Positions 28,126-38,086 are shown, numbered from the stretch's first letter. The stretch is 44,082 nt of DNA from Eggerthellales bacterium (GCA_029006935.1 JAQXGX010000087.1:1-44082), one strand, 5' to 3'. Notes: generated by a model not told the origin, from the letters alone. Program-made: numbers and translations.

Positions 28126-29538
28126 ATGGAACTCAAACCCTCATCGGAAAAGCGTTTCGCGCTGCTCATCGATGCAGACAACGTATCCGCAAAATACCTG
28201 AAGCCCATTCTGGACGAGCTGTCCAAGTACGGCACCGTCACCTACAAGCGCATCTACGGTGACTGGACCCTGACGCTGCACGCAAAGTGGAAGGACGCGC
28301 TGCTGAAGGCGTCCATCACCCCCATCCAGCAGTTCGGCTACACCCAGGGCAAGAACGCCACCGACAGCGCCATGATCATCGACGCCATGGACATCCTGTA
28401 CACCAACAACGTGGACGGCTTCTGCATCGTTTCCTCCGACAGCGACTTCACCCGCCTTGCCTCCCGACTGCGGGAAAGCGGCGTCATGGTCATCGGCATG
28501 GGAGAAAAGAAGACCCCCGTTCCCTTCCGAACCGCCTGCGACGTGTTCACAACCCTCGAGCTGCTGGTGGGCGAACGGGGAAGCCGGCGCCGCGGCGGCA
28601 AGGGACAGGCATCCTCCATTGACGATCCCACGGCAACCAGGGAGCAGATCGAGCACGCGGTCGTCGAGATCATCACCGACAACCAGAACAACGGCAAGGC
28701 CACCGGCCTGGGAGAAATCGGCAGCCGCCTCCAGAAGCGCTACCCGGACTTCGACGTGCGCAACTACGGGACCAACCTGCTTTCCAAGCTGCTGAACGAC
28801 TTCGAGGGCGTGGAGATCCGCAAAGACGGCAGCAACGTGGTAGTGGAGCTGACGGACGCTTCGCTGCATGAGGGCACCGAGGAAGAGGGCGAAAAACCCG
28901 TCGACCAGCCCGCTGCCGAAGCAGCGGAGACCGAGCCTGAGGGCGAAGCCGCTGCCGAGAAGCCGCGCTCCCGCCGCAGCCGCCGCTCCCGCCGCAGCCG
29001 CAAGACCGCAACCGCAGAGTCCGAGGCAGAGCAGGAGCCCGCAGAGCAGGCCCCCGACTCCCAAGAGCCCTCCGCCGAGCCCCAGGACAAGGCAGACGGA
29101 GACGCCGCCGAGGAAAAGCCCCCGGCCGAAGGCGATGACGCAGCCCGGGAAAGCGCCAAGACCGCGCCCGCTCCCCGTCGCAGACCCCGGTCCCGCTCCC
29201 GGTCAAAGGCCAAGGAAGCCGACTCCGCAGAAGCCGATCAGTCCCCCGCCGAGCCCGAGCAGGCGCCCGAGCCTGAATCAGCACCTTCCCCGGAAATCCA
29301 GCCCTCCCCCGACCAGGATCCTGACGACGCCCTGGTCAAGGCCTTCATCCTGGAGCAGATCGCCCAGGCAGGAGAAGAAGGAGCAGCTGTGGGCTTGCTG
29401 GGCAGGCGCGTCCGCGGCAAGTTCCGCACCTTCCGCCTGAGAGATCGGGGCTTCCAGAACCTCCGCGCCTATCTGGCCACCATCGATGGCGTGACCATTG
29501 CCAAATCGGGCCGGGAGCACTTCGCCCACCTGTCCTAG
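28126..29538 (+). CDS. NYN (LabA/PIN-like) domain protein with OST-HTH/LOTUS-like domains and an R/S-rich linker
   Basis: FALLIDADNVSAKYLKPIL, TDSAMIIDAMDILYTNNVDGFCIVSSDSDFTRLASRLRESGVMVIGMG; C-terminal ILEQIAQAGEEGAAVGLLGRRVRGKFRTFRLRDRGFQNLRAYLATIDGVTI. Confidence 0.88.
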   Translation: MELKPSSEKRFALLIDADNVSAKYLKPILDELSKYGTVTYKRIYGDWTLTLHAKWKDALLKASITPIQQFGYTQGKNATDSAMIIDAMDILYTNNVDGFCIVSSDSDFTRLASRLRESGVMVIGMGEKKTPVPFRTACDVFTTLELLVGERGSRRRGGKGQASSIDDPTATREQIEHAVVEIITDNQNNGKATGLGEIGSRLQKRYPDFDVRNYGTNLLSKLLNDFEGVEIRKDGSNVVVELTDASLHEGTEEEGEKPVDQPAAEAAETEPEGEAAAEKPRSRRSRRSRRSRKTATAESEAEQEPAEQAPDSQEPSAEPQDKADGDAAEEKPPAEGDDAARESAKTAPAPRRRPRSRSRSKAKEADSAEADQSPAEPEQAPEPESAPSPEIQPSPDQDPDDALVKAFILEQIAQAGEEGAAVGLLGRRVRGKFRTFRLRDRGFQNLRAYLATIDGVTIAKSGREHFAHLS

Positions 29539-29611
29539 GTTCCGCCCCGCCCGCCCAAGGAGCAAAACCGGCTTAGCCAGCGCGCCAAGGGAAAAAGGCG
29601 TCGGCAATCGA

Positions 29612-29653
29612 AAGACTCCCTGGAAGCAGCCGCCTCCAGGGAGTCTTATTTTG
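29612..29653 (+). terminator. Terminator downstream of the NYN gene
   Basis: aagactccctggaagcagccgcctccagggagtctt followed by attttg. Confidence 0.8.
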
Positions 29654-29747
29654 CCCCGAAAACCAGAAGGACCCTGCATCGCAGGGCCCTTCGGCATGCC
29701 GCAGGGGATCACATCAATCCCACAGCGCCTCTTTAGAATATGCGCTC

Positions 29748-31052
29748 CTACTCGCCCGCAGGCTCGTGATAGGGGGCGTGGTCCTTACCAGGAGTGAACT
29801 CGATGCCCTGCTTCCTCAGCGCACGATACTGGGCAGAAGCCGTGAACAGAACGTCGGAAGAAGAGTTGAGGGCGGTTTCGCAGGAGTCCTGGATCACGCC
29901 GATGATCATGCCGATGGCAACTGCCTGCATGGCGATGTCGTTGGAGACGCCGAACAGGGAGCAGGCCAGGGGGATCAGCAGCAGGGAGCCGCCGGCAACG
30001 CCGGAAGCGCCGCATGCGGAAACTGCGGCAAGCACGCACAGGATCACCGCGGTGAAGGGATCGATGGCAATCCCCAGGGTCTGGGCAACGGCCATGGACA
30101 TGACGGTGATGGTGATGGCAGCGCCGCCCATGTTGATGGTTGCGCCCAGGGGAATGGAAACGCCGTAGGCATCCTGGTCAAGGCCCAGCTTCTGGCACAG
30201 GTTCATGTTGACCGGGATGTTAGCCGCAGAGGAGCGGGTGAAGAACGCGGTCACGCCGGAGTCCTTCAGCGTGCGCAGAACCAGCGGATACGGGTTCTTG
30301 CCCATGCACAGGAAGGAAAGCAGCGGGTTGGTGACCAGCGCCACGAACAGCATGCAGCCCACCAGGACCAGGATCAGATGGCCGTACTCGGTGAAGATCT
30401 CGATACCGTTAGAGGAAACGGACTGGTAGACCAGGCCGCAGATGCCGATGGGAGCAAGCTGGATGACCCAGCCCACGATCTTGTTCACGGCATCGGCCAG
30501 GGACTTCAGCACGTCCTTGGTGTTATCGGACGCAGAGCGCAGCGCAATGCCCAGGAACACTGCCCAGACCAAGATGCCCAGGTAGTTGGCATCGGTCAGG
30601 GAGCCGATGGGGTTGGAGAACATCTTCAGGATCAGGGCGGTCAGCACCTCGCCGATGCCCTGGGGAGAGGTGTTCTCAATACCTTCGGCGGAAGGCAGGG
30701 TCACGATGCTGGGCACCAGGAAGCTGGCGGCTACGGCCACGGCTGCCGCGACCAGGGTGCAGGCAACGTACAGAAGAACGATGTCCTTCATGCCGCCAGA
30801 CGCCTTGGCGTTGGCAAGGGCGCTCATGACCAGGAAGAAGACCAGGCACGGGGCAACGGCCTTCAGGGCAGAAACGAAGATGGTGCCCAGAAGCTCGATG
30901 GCCTGATTGCCTCCAGGAAGAATGAAGGCAAGCACCACGCCAATTGCCAAGCCGATCACGATACGCAGGATCAGACTGCAGTCGCACCACGCATGAACCG
31001 CGGCAACCAGCGGGTTCTTCTTCTCATCCGTGTTCTCTGCCATCGGTATCAC
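29748..31052 (-). CDS. sstT: Serine/threonine:Na+ symporter SstT-like (DAACS family)
   Basis: GVTAFFTRSSAANIPVNMNLCQKLGLDQDAYGVSIPLGATINMGGAAITITVM and SACGASGVAGGSLLLIPLA. Confidence 0.9.
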   Translation of the reverse strand: MIPMAENTDEKKNPLVAAVHAWCDCSLILRIVIGLAIGVVLAFILPGGNQAIELLGTIFVSALKAVAPCLVFFLVMSALANAKASGGMKDIVLLYVACTLVAAAVAVAASFLVPSIVTLPSAEGIENTSPQGIGEVLTALILKMFSNPIGSLTDANYLGILVWAVFLGIALRSASDNTKDVLKSLADAVNKIVGWVIQLAPIGICGLVYQSVSSNGIEIFTEYGHLILVLVGCMLFVALVTNPLLSFLCMGKNPYPLVLRTLKDSGVTAFFTRSSAANIPVNMNLCQKLGLDQDAYGVSIPLGATINMGGAAITITVMSMAVAQTLGIAIDPFTAVILCVLAAVSACGASGVAGGSLLLIPLACSLFGVSNDIAMQAVAIGMIIGVIQDSCETALNSSSDVLFTASAQYRALRKQGIEFTPGKDHAPYHEPAGE

Positions 31053-31141
31053 TCCTTTCGAATACGGCTCTCCGCCTCAGGCCCCGCGGGCCATATCGAC
31101 GAAGAAGGGCCCGGCGTTGAAACCAGGCCCTGACTAACCAA

Positions 31142-31227
31142 TGGTGCGGGCGAAAGGACTTGAACCTTCACGGGGGTTACCCACCAGAACCTAAACCTGG
31201 CGCGTCTGCCAATTCCGCCACGCCCGC
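31142..31227 (-). tRNA. tRNA-Leu (anticodon TAG), CCA encoded
   Basis: GCGGGCGTGGCGGAATTGGCAGACGCGCCAGGTTTAGGTTCTGGTGGG...GGTTCAAGTCCTTTCGCCCGCACCA with long variable arm. Confidence 0.94.
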
Positions 31228-31352
31228 ATTTTCAAATCAGACGATTGGGCTCAGGACCGCGCAAAGACCGCAAGTCAAAAGACCAGTCGTCTCCTCAAAA
31301 CCTACATAGGCATAATAGCAAAAAATCTAAGCAATGAATCATATTTCTGTGC

Positions 31353-31520
31353 TACAATCATCCAGCTGCAAAAAGCGGGGAGCAACCCCCACCTGTTTCG
31401 GCAAGAGCTGATGGGTCGATTGAATAGCGCAGGACATCCTGCAATTCTACCTGACCCGGAGCGCATCTGCCTCGGGTTTTCTTTTGCACGCACGTTTTGT
31501 CATCAAGAGGAGGTGGGCAC
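31353..31520 (+). promoter_or_regulatory. infC operon leader with attenuator-like hairpin
   Basis: -10-like TACAAT at 31353-31358; hairpin gcaggacatcctgc 31429-31442; acccggagcgcatctgcctcgggttttctttt 31454-31485; strong SD aagaggagg just before infC. Confidence 0.55.
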
Positions 31521-31521
31521 T

Positions 31522-32088
31522 ATAGCTGCTCAGGAGCCACGGCTCAACGACGAGATCAGGACCAAGGAATGTCGCCTGATCGGCTACGACGGAACCCAGC
31601 TGGGCATCTACCCTACTTCGCAGGCTCTGCGCATCGCAGAGGGCGAAGGCTACGACCTGGTAGAGATCGCCCCTCAGGCTGATCCGCCGGTCTGCCGCAT
31701 CATGGACTACGGCAAGTTCAAGTACGACCAGGCCATCAAGGCAAAGCAGGCTCGTAAGAACCAGAACAAGATCGAGACCAAGGAAATGAAGTTCCGCCCG
31801 AAGATCGACGTGGGCGACTACACCACCAAGAAGAAGCACGTGCTTCGCTTCCTGGAGGGTGGAAACAAGGTCAAGATCACGATCATGTTCCGCGGCCGCG
31901 AGATGGCCCACCCCGAACAGGGCTTGACCATCCTTGAGCGTCTTGCCGATGACCTGAAGGATGTGGCAGTTATCGAAAGCCAGCCCAAGATGGAAGGCCG
32001 CAACATGCACATGCTGATTGCTCCCCTCTCCTCATCGGCAAAGAAGAAGAACGAAAAGAAGAGCAAAAAAGAAGGAAAGGAAGACTAA
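31522..32088 (+). CDS. infC: Translation initiation factor IF-3, probable ATA start
   Basis: [30 protein letters not shown]...[25 protein letters not shown] 31508-31513, then 8 nt, then ATA at 31522. Confidence 0.93.
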   Translation: MAAQEPRLNDEIRTKECRLIGYDGTQLGIYPTSQALRIAEGEGYDLVEIAPQADPPVCRIMDYGKFKYDQAIKAKQARKNQNKIETKEMKFRPKIDVGDYTTKKKHVLRFLEGGNKVKITIMFRGREMAHPEQGLTILERLADDLKDVAVIESQPKMEGRNMHMLIAPLSSSAKKKNEKKSKKEGKED

Positions 32089-32285
32089 TGCCTAAGATGA
32101 AGACCCACCGTGGCACCGCTAAGCGTTTCCGCGTCACCGGTTCTGGCAAGATCATGCGCGCCAAGGCATACAAGAGCCACATTCTGACCAAGAAGAGCCC
32201 CAAGCGTAAGCGCAACTTCCGTCATGAAACCGAACTGGCCAAGGCAGACAACAAGGTTGTTGCTCGCAACCTGGGCCTGCGCTAA
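32088..32285 (+). CDS. rpmI: 50S ribosomal protein L35
   Basis: [42 protein letters not shown]. Confidence 0.97.
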   Translation: MPKMKTHRGTAKRFRVTGSGKIMRAKAYKSHILTKKSPKRKRNFRHETELAKADNKVVARNLGLR

Positions 32286-32305
32286 AGAACCGAAGGAGCT
32301 AAGAA

Positions 32306-32659
32306 ATGGCACGTATCAAGCGTTCTCTCCACGCACGTAAGAAGCGTCGTAACATCCTTTCCATGGCACGCGGCTACTACGGAGCAAAGTCCCGTTCCTA
32401 CCGCAACGCCAAGCAGCAGGTCATGAAGTCCCTGCAGTACCAGTATCGTGACCGCCGCAACAAGAAGCGTGAGATCCGTCGTCTCTGGATCACCCGCATC
32501 AACGCTGCAGCTCGCATCAACGGCATGTCCTACAGCACCTTCATGAACGGCCTGAAGAAGGCCGGCGTGGTGCTGGACCGCAAGGTTCTGGCAGACATGG
32601 CCGTGACCGACCCCGCAGCCTTCGCCGCTGTGGTCGAGGTCGCCAAGAAGGCCCTGTAG
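32306..32659 (+). CDS. rplT: 50S ribosomal protein L20
   Basis: [51 protein letters not shown]. Confidence 0.97.
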   Translation: MARIKRSLHARKKRRNILSMARGYYGAKSRSYRNAKQQVMKSLQYQYRDRRNKKREIRRLWITRINAAARINGMSYSTFMNGLKKAGVVLDRKVLADMAVTDPAAFAAVVEVAKKAL

Positions 32660-32824
32660 GCTCTGCTGTTTCAGACCAACGCAGCATTGCTCTTTCACGA
32701 CCGTCGGGATTGTCCCGGCGGTCGTTCTTTTTTCTGAAATCCCCTCCCCTTGGCCCTTACCAGGACCACAGCCAGTACAATGGGGCAAAACACGTAGCAC
32801 GCGCACATCACCTGAGGTAGCACC

Positions 32825-34852
32825 ATGGAAGTACTCGACCTGTCCCTGTTTCTGTTGCTGGCCGTCCTGGCGTCATCGGTCGTGTCCCAGTTCATCCCCC
32901 ATGCCCCTACGCCCCTGATCCAGATCGCCCTGGGAGTGGTCATAGCGGTCATCGCCCAGGGGCAGATCAGCATCACCTTGGACCCGGATCTTTTCCTGGT
33001 GCTGTTCATCGCCCCCCTCCTGTACGACGAGGCCCGCGAGGCCGACCTTGCCGCCCTCTGGCACTACCGAAAGCCCATCCTGGGATACGCCATCGGCCTG
33101 GTACTGGTCATAGCCGTGACGGTGGGATTCTTCGTGAACTGGATGATTCCCGCCATCCCCCTGGCCGCTGCCTTCGCCCTGGGTGCCGCCCTGGGCCCCA
33201 CCGACGCCGTTGCGGTTGCGTCCCTTTCCAAGAACCCGGCCATTCCCAGCCGCATCAAGAGCCTTCTTAAGGGCGAAGCCCTGCTCAACGACGCATCGGG
33301 CCTGGTGGCGTTCCAATTTGCCGTAACCGCCGCGGTCCTGGGCACGTTTTCCCCCGCCACTGCCGTCCAAAGCTTCCTGGTGAGCTTCTTCGGAGGACTG
33401 ATCATGGGAGGCGTCTGCGGCCTGGTCCTGAACTACGCCACCACGCGCTTTCGGGAGGCGGGGCTGGAGAACACCACCTTCCACGTGCTCTTGGAGATCT
33501 GCACTCCCCTGCTGGTCTTCACCCTTGCCGAGGAGCTGCACGTAAGCGGTGTCATCACCGTGGTCATCTGCGGCATCATCCAGGCCTCCGCCCCAAGGCA
33601 GACCGGCCCCTCCTATGCCCGCACCAGCATCGTCTCCTCCAGCGTGTGGAAGGTCATCGCATTCGCCCTGAACGGCATCGTGTTCATTCTGCTGGGCACG
33701 CAGCTGCCCGCTGCCATGGTGGGGACCTGGGAGGAAGCAGGAGCTGACAACACCATGCTGGTGCTCATGGTCTTGGGAATCACCGTGATGCTGGAGCTGG
33801 TGCGCTTCCTGTGGTCCTTTGCGCTGCAGGTGGTCAACGCCAAGGCGGCGGGAGAGCAGGTGGATGGCACCGACCTGCGTGACGCCCTGATCCTGACCCT
33901 TTCCGGCGCCAAGGGAACCATCACCTTGTCCATCATGCTTACCCTGCCCATCTGGGCCGACCCCAGCACCAATACCCTGTTCCCCCAGCGAGACCTTCTC
34001 ATCTTCCTGGCAAGCGGCGTGATCCTGTGCACCTTCGCCATAGCTACCTTCGTCGTGCCGCTGCTGGCACCCCAGCCCCGGCGCAGCGCCGACGAGCACG
34101 AGCAGCACCTCAAGGACACCGAAGCCTACCTGGAGATCCTCCGCGGCGTCATCGAGGAGCTGACCAACCGCCAGACCGGGAAGACCTTTGCTGCCACCCA
34201 GTCGGTGATCCGCTCCTACAACGATCGCATCGAACGAATCAAGGAAAACCACGGCCTGGAGGACCCGGAAAGCGTTGACCTGCAGCAACGGGTCATCGAA
34301 TGGAAGGAAGCCCGGGTGTTCGATCTCATGGCTGCTGGTGAAACCAGCCCCGAAGCCGGATACCGGCTGCTGGCGCGCCTTTCCCACCGCAAGCACCTGC
34401 TCGAGCACTCCCGCGCCTCGGAAGCCCGAGACCTGGTAGTCTTCCTGCGAAACATGGTCCTGACCGCTCTGAACCGCCTGCGCAAGAACCTTCCCCTGCT
34501 CACCGAAAGCCAGGTTCAGGAAGAGTACCGCCAGCTGGTCATCAAGACCACCAGCTACGCCATCGAACGGCTCCAGGACCAGATGGGTACCCTGTCCGAG
34601 CCCAACGAAATGATCGCAGAGGCCATTCTGACCCAGCAGCGTATCCTGACCCCGCTCATGACAAAGCTTCCCTCCATCTCCACGATCGCCCACACCAACG
34701 ACCTGGCGGACGATATCGAGGCCATGGCCTACCGCATCGAGCTGGAAATGCTCAACGACTCCGTGGAGCGGGAGCAGATCAGCCGCACCTACGCCAAGAA
34801 GGCCCGGGAGAACATCTCGCTGATGCAGATCGACATCGAGGACCGCCTGTAA
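32825..34852 (+). CDS. CPA1-family Na+/H+ antiporter
   Basis: 12-TM-like N-terminal half with ALGAALGPTDAVAVASLSKNPAIPSRIKSLLKGEALLNDASGLVAFQFAV; long soluble helical C-terminus. Confidence 0.9.
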   Translation: MEVLDLSLFLLLAVLASSVVSQFIPHAPTPLIQIALGVVIAVIAQGQISITLDPDLFLVLFIAPLLYDEAREADLAALWHYRKPILGYAIGLVLVIAVTVGFFVNWMIPAIPLAAAFALGAALGPTDAVAVASLSKNPAIPSRIKSLLKGEALLNDASGLVAFQFAVTAAVLGTFSPATAVQSFLVSFFGGLIMGGVCGLVLNYATTRFREAGLENTTFHVLLEICTPLLVFTLAEELHVSGVITVVICGIIQASAPRQTGPSYARTSIVSSSVWKVIAFALNGIVFILLGTQLPAAMVGTWEEAGADNTMLVLMVLGITVMLELVRFLWSFALQVVNAKAAGEQVDGTDLRDALILTLSGAKGTITLSIMLTLPIWADPSTNTLFPQRDLLIFLASGVILCTFAIATFVVPLLAPQPRRSADEHEQHLKDTEAYLEILRGVIEELTNRQTGKTFAATQSVIRSYNDRIERIKENHGLEDPESVDLQQRVIEWKEARVFDLMAAGETSPEAGYRLLARLSHRKHLLEHSRASEARDLVVFLRNMVLTALNRLRKNLPLLTESQVQEEYRQLVIKTTSYAIERLQDQMGTLSEPNEMIAEAILTQQRILTPLMTKLPSISTIAHTNDLADDIEAMAYRIELEMLNDSVEREQISRTYAKKARENISLMQIDIEDRL

Positions 34853-34858
34853 CGCAAA

Positions 34859-34887
34859 ACGGCCTCCCAAATGCTTTGGGAGGCCGT
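34859..34887. terminator. Bidirectional terminator between antiporter and argS
   Basis: acggcctcccaaatgctttgggaggccgt. Confidence 0.7.
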
Positions 34888-34918
34888 CAGAGCAGCTTAA
34901 CTGGCCAGCAGGAAAGAC

Positions 34919-36652
34919 CTACATCTTCACCGGAGCACTCACGCCGAGCAGGCTCAGGGTCAGCGCCAGCACCGTGCGCGTGGCGTCACACAGGGCGATG
35001 CGGGCCGCCTGAAGCGCGGGATCATCGCACACGCAGTGGCAGTTACCGTAGAACTGGTGGAACAGACCTGCCAGCTCCTGGGCGAAGTGGGTGCAGCGGA
35101 AGGGAGCGCGATCCCGGGCTGCCAGCGCGACGAAGGCCGGGAAGTCGTCCATCTTGCGCATCAGGGCAAGCTCCGCTTCCTCGTTCAGCAAGGAAAGGTC
35201 CACGTCGGCGGGAACGATGAGCGCCGCAAGCTCCTCCACTGGCAGCGCCGCCGCCTCCTCCTCGGAGGCGACCTTGCCGCATTCCACCGCAGCCTTGCGC
35301 ATGATGGAGCAGATGCGGGCATGAGCATACTGCACGTAGTACACTGGGTTGGAGGAATCCTGCTTCTTGGCCACGTCAATGTCGAAGTCGATCTGCTGGT
35401 CGCTGGAGCGGCTCAGCATCAGGAAGCGGGTGGCGTCAACGCCAACCTCGTCGATGAGTTCCTCGAAGGTGACCATTTCACCGGTACGCTTGGACATGCG
35501 GACCGCTTCGCCATCACGGTACAGGTTCACCAGCTGGCCCAGAACCACCTCAAGGCAGCCGGGGTGATCCCATGCCTCCACCATGGCCTCGCAGCGCTTC
35601 ACATAGCCGTGGTGATCGGCACCCCAGATGTTGATCAGCTTGTCAAAGCCGCGGCTGATCTTGTCGAAATGATAGGCACAGTCGCTCATGAAGTAGGTCA
35701 TCTCGCCGTTTTCCTTGATGAGCACGCGGTCCTTGTCGTCCCCGAAGTCAGTGGAGCGGAACCACGTGGCACCGTCCTTTTCGTAGATATGACCCTTTTC
35801 CCGGAAGGCATCCAGGGCGCGGTCCACCGCATTCTTCCCGTCCGGGCCGGCAACGTAGAGGCTGCGCTCGCTGAAGAAGGTGTCGAAGCGGTTGCCGAAG
35901 CCCTGAAGGGTCTTCTTCACGCGGTTCAGCATGGCCTGGTAGCCGTACTCCCGGAAGGCAATGCGCCGCTCGTCCTCATCCGCATCCAGCCATGCGTCCC
36001 CGTCACGGTCGATAAGCTCCTGGGCGATGTCCGCAACGTAGCCGCCGCCGTAGCACTTCTCGGGCATGGGAACATCCCGACCCAGCAGCTGCTGGTAGCG
36101 CACGGCAATGGAGTTGCCGAACACGTCCATCTGAACGCCGTGGTCATTTACGTAGAACTCCTCGTACACGTCATAGCCCGCATGGCGCAGCACGCGGCCC
36201 AAGCTGTCTCCCAGGGCAGCCCAGCGTCCGTGGCCCACGTGCATGGGACCGGTGGGATTGGCGGAAACGTACTCCAGGTTGATGCGGGAAGCCCCCTGCG
36301 GTGCAGCACCCCGGCCAAAGTCGAATCCAGCGGCACGAACGTCCGCCACCACGCCCTGGAGGGCGGCGTTGGTCAGGCGCACGTTGATGAAGCCAGGACC
36401 GGCAATATCCACGGAGCCCACGATCTGGTTCTGGGGAAGATGGTCCACGATTGCCTGAGCCACCTGGCGGGGATTCATGCGGGCCTGCTTCGCGCAGCGC
36501 ATGGCCACCGTAGATGCCCAATCGCCGTTGGCCTCGTCCCGGGGGCGCTCCAGAGCTGCGGCGGGAGCCTCTTCCAGCGGCAAGGTGCCGTCTTCCCGCG
36601 CCGCGGCAATAGCCTGGTCGATGATCTGCTCAAGCTGTTCGCGAATCTGCAT
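34919..36652 (-). CDS. argS: Arginyl-tRNA synthetase
   Basis: INLEYVSANPTGPMHVGHGRWAALGDSLGRVLRHAG; HHGYVKRCEAMVEA; MSKRTGEMVTFEEL. Start trimmed to MQIREQLEQIID. Confidence 0.96.
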   Translation of the reverse strand: MQIREQLEQIIDQAIAAAREDGTLPLEEAPAAALERPRDEANGDWASTVAMRCAKQARMNPRQVAQAIVDHLPQNQIVGSVDIAGPGFINVRLTNAALQGVVADVRAAGFDFGRGAAPQGASRINLEYVSANPTGPMHVGHGRWAALGDSLGRVLRHAGYDVYEEFYVNDHGVQMDVFGNSIAVRYQQLLGRDVPMPEKCYGGGYVADIAQELIDRDGDAWLDADEDERRIAFREYGYQAMLNRVKKTLQGFGNRFDTFFSERSLYVAGPDGKNAVDRALDAFREKGHIYEKDGATWFRSTDFGDDKDRVLIKENGEMTYFMSDCAYHFDKISRGFDKLINIWGADHHGYVKRCEAMVEAWDHPGCLEVVLGQLVNLYRDGEAVRMSKRTGEMVTFEELIDEVGVDATRFLMLSRSSDQQIDFDIDVAKKQDSSNPVYYVQYAHARICSIMRKAAVECGKVASEEEAAALPVEELAALIVPADVDLSLLNEEAELALMRKMDDFPAFVALAARDRAPFRCTHFAQELAGLFHQFYGNCHCVCDDPALQAARIALCDATRTVLALTLSLLGVSAPVKM

Positions 36653-36782
36653 GATAGTATCCCTTTTGCGTTGCACTGCGCTTGGGCTCATCACCCGATC
36701 CAGCGCAGATGGTCCTTCCTTTGTAGCCTTTGAATTTTAGCACGTCAAAGCCATTACGAACTGGTTTTGGCAAAAGCAACGG

Positions 36783-36788
36783 TATAAT
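36783..36788 (+). promoter_or_regulatory. -10 box TATAAT upstream of tRNA-Arg
   Basis: cggTATAATacgg 16 bp upstream of the mature tRNA 5' end. Confidence 0.6.
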
Positions 36789-36803
36789 ACGGTATTTGTA
36801 AGC

Positions 36804-36879
36804 GCGCCCATGGCTCAACGGATAGAGCATCGGACTTCTAATCCGACGGTTGCAGGTTCGAGTCCTGCTGGGCGCGCCA
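36804..36879 (+). tRNA. tRNA-Arg (anticodon TCT), CCA encoded
   Basis: GCGCCCATGGCTCAACGGATAGAGCATCGGACTTCTAATCCGACGGTTGCAGGTTCGAGTCCTGCTGGGCGCGCCA. Confidence 0.95.
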
Positions 36880-36949
36880 TTTTTTGCAGAATAGCCGCGA
36901 CTGGCGCCAGACGGACTCCAAGAGCGGCATCGGCTTCGAAAGGACTTCC

Positions 36950-37375
36950 ATGAGCAACGAAGGCAAGAAGGTCAAGGTCCACTACACCGGCACCCTGGAC
37001 GACGGAACCAAGTTCGACTCCTCCCTGGACCGCGGTGAGCCCCTGGAGTTCACCTGCATGACGGGCATGATGATCAAGGGCTTCGACGAAGCCGTGCGCG
37101 ACATGGAAGTGGGCCAGACCGTCAACGTCCACATCCCCGCAGCGGAAGCCTACGGCGAGCACAACCCCGCTGCCGTCCAGACCGTCCCCCTGAACGTGGT
37201 CAACGGCGGCGAGCGCCTGAAGGTCGGCATGACCGTGACCCTGGCAGGCCCGGACAACCGCCTGCTTCCCGCCACCGTGGTGGCGCTGGAAGGCGGCAAC
37301 GTGACCTTCGACATGAACCCGCCCATGGCCGGCAAGGACCTGAACTTCGAGATCACCCTGCTGGAAGCAGAATAG
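36950..37375 (+). CDS. FKBP-type peptidyl-prolyl isomerase (SlyD-like)
   Basis: VKVHYTGTLDDGTKFDSSLDRGEPLEFTCMTGMMIKGFDEAVRDMEVGQTVNVHIPAAEAYGEH. Confidence 0.94.
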   Translation: MSNEGKKVKVHYTGTLDDGTKFDSSLDRGEPLEFTCMTGMMIKGFDEAVRDMEVGQTVNVHIPAAEAYGEHNPAAVQTVPLNVVNGGERLKVGMTVTLAGPDNRLLPATVVALEGGNVTFDMNPPMAGKDLNFEITLLEAE

Positions 37376-37406
37376 GACCGCATCCTGGCACCAGCCGCAT
37401 CCCTTG

Positions 37407-37433
37407 AGGCGCCCTCTGTCGGGGCGCCTTTTC
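37407..37433 (+). terminator. Terminator downstream of the FKBP gene
   Basis: aggcgccctctgtcggggcgccttttc. Confidence 0.75.
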
Positions 37434-37454
37434 TTAATAACGAAAGGAACGGCC

Positions 37455-38054
37455 ATGAAGACCGTCGTCATCGCATCCAACAACGCCCACAAGGCGCAGG
37501 AAATCGCCACCGCCCTCTCCTTCCCGGGCTGGGAGTTCAAGACCCTGAAGGAGCTGGGGATTCAGTCGGACCCGGTCGAGGACGCCGACTCCTTCCCCGG
37601 AAACGCCCGCATAAAGGCCCTTTCCGCCCATGAGGCCAGCGGCGGGATGGCAGCCCTGGCGGATGACTCCGGGCTCATCGTTGATGCCCTGGACGGCGCT
37701 CCCGGGGTCTACTCGTCCCGATTCGCAGGAGATGACGCCACCGACCAGCAGAACAACCAGAAGCTGCTGGACCTGCTTCAGGACGTGCCCGACCAGCAGC
37801 GCACGGCCCGTTTCGCCTGCGCCCTCTGCTTCATCGATGAAGACGGCAGCCAGACCACGGCGTGGGGCACGGTGGAAGGGAAGATAGGCTACGAGCCCCA
37901 GGGCGATGCGGGCTTTGGCTACGACCCTCTGTTCTGGCCGGACGCCTTCCAGGGACGCCTTACCACCGCTCAGGTCAGCGCTCAGGAAAAGGCAGCTATC
38001 AGCCATCGCGGTAACGCCCTCAGGCAGCTCAGGGAAAAGCTTGCCTATTCCTAG
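37455..38054 (+). CDS. rdgB: XTP/dITP diphosphatase (RdgB/HAM1)
   Basis: VVIASNNAHKAQEIATAL, ALADDSGLIVDALDGAPGVYSSRFAG and GFGYDPLFWPDAF. Confidence 0.95.
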   Translation: MKTVVIASNNAHKAQEIATALSFPGWEFKTLKELGIQSDPVEDADSFPGNARIKALSAHEASGGMAALADDSGLIVDALDGAPGVYSSRFAGDDATDQQNNQKLLDLLQDVPDQQRTARFACALCFIDEDGSQTTAWGTVEGKIGYEPQGDAGFGYDPLFWPDAFQGRLTTAQVSAQEKAAISHRGNALRQLREKLAYS

Positions 38055-38069
38055 TCGGCGTGATAAAAT
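38041..38069 (+). promoter_or_regulatory. Promoter for the tRNA-Pro/tRNA-Gly pair
   Basis: TTGCCT-N17-TAAAAT, overlapping the 3' end of rdgB. Confidence 0.6.
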
Positions 38070-38086
38070 GCAGCTTGCTGCTTAAG

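Noticed and set aside
32873-34870. 665-aa minus-strand ORF
   Set aside because: Antisense to the CPA1 antiporter, which has clear family motifs.
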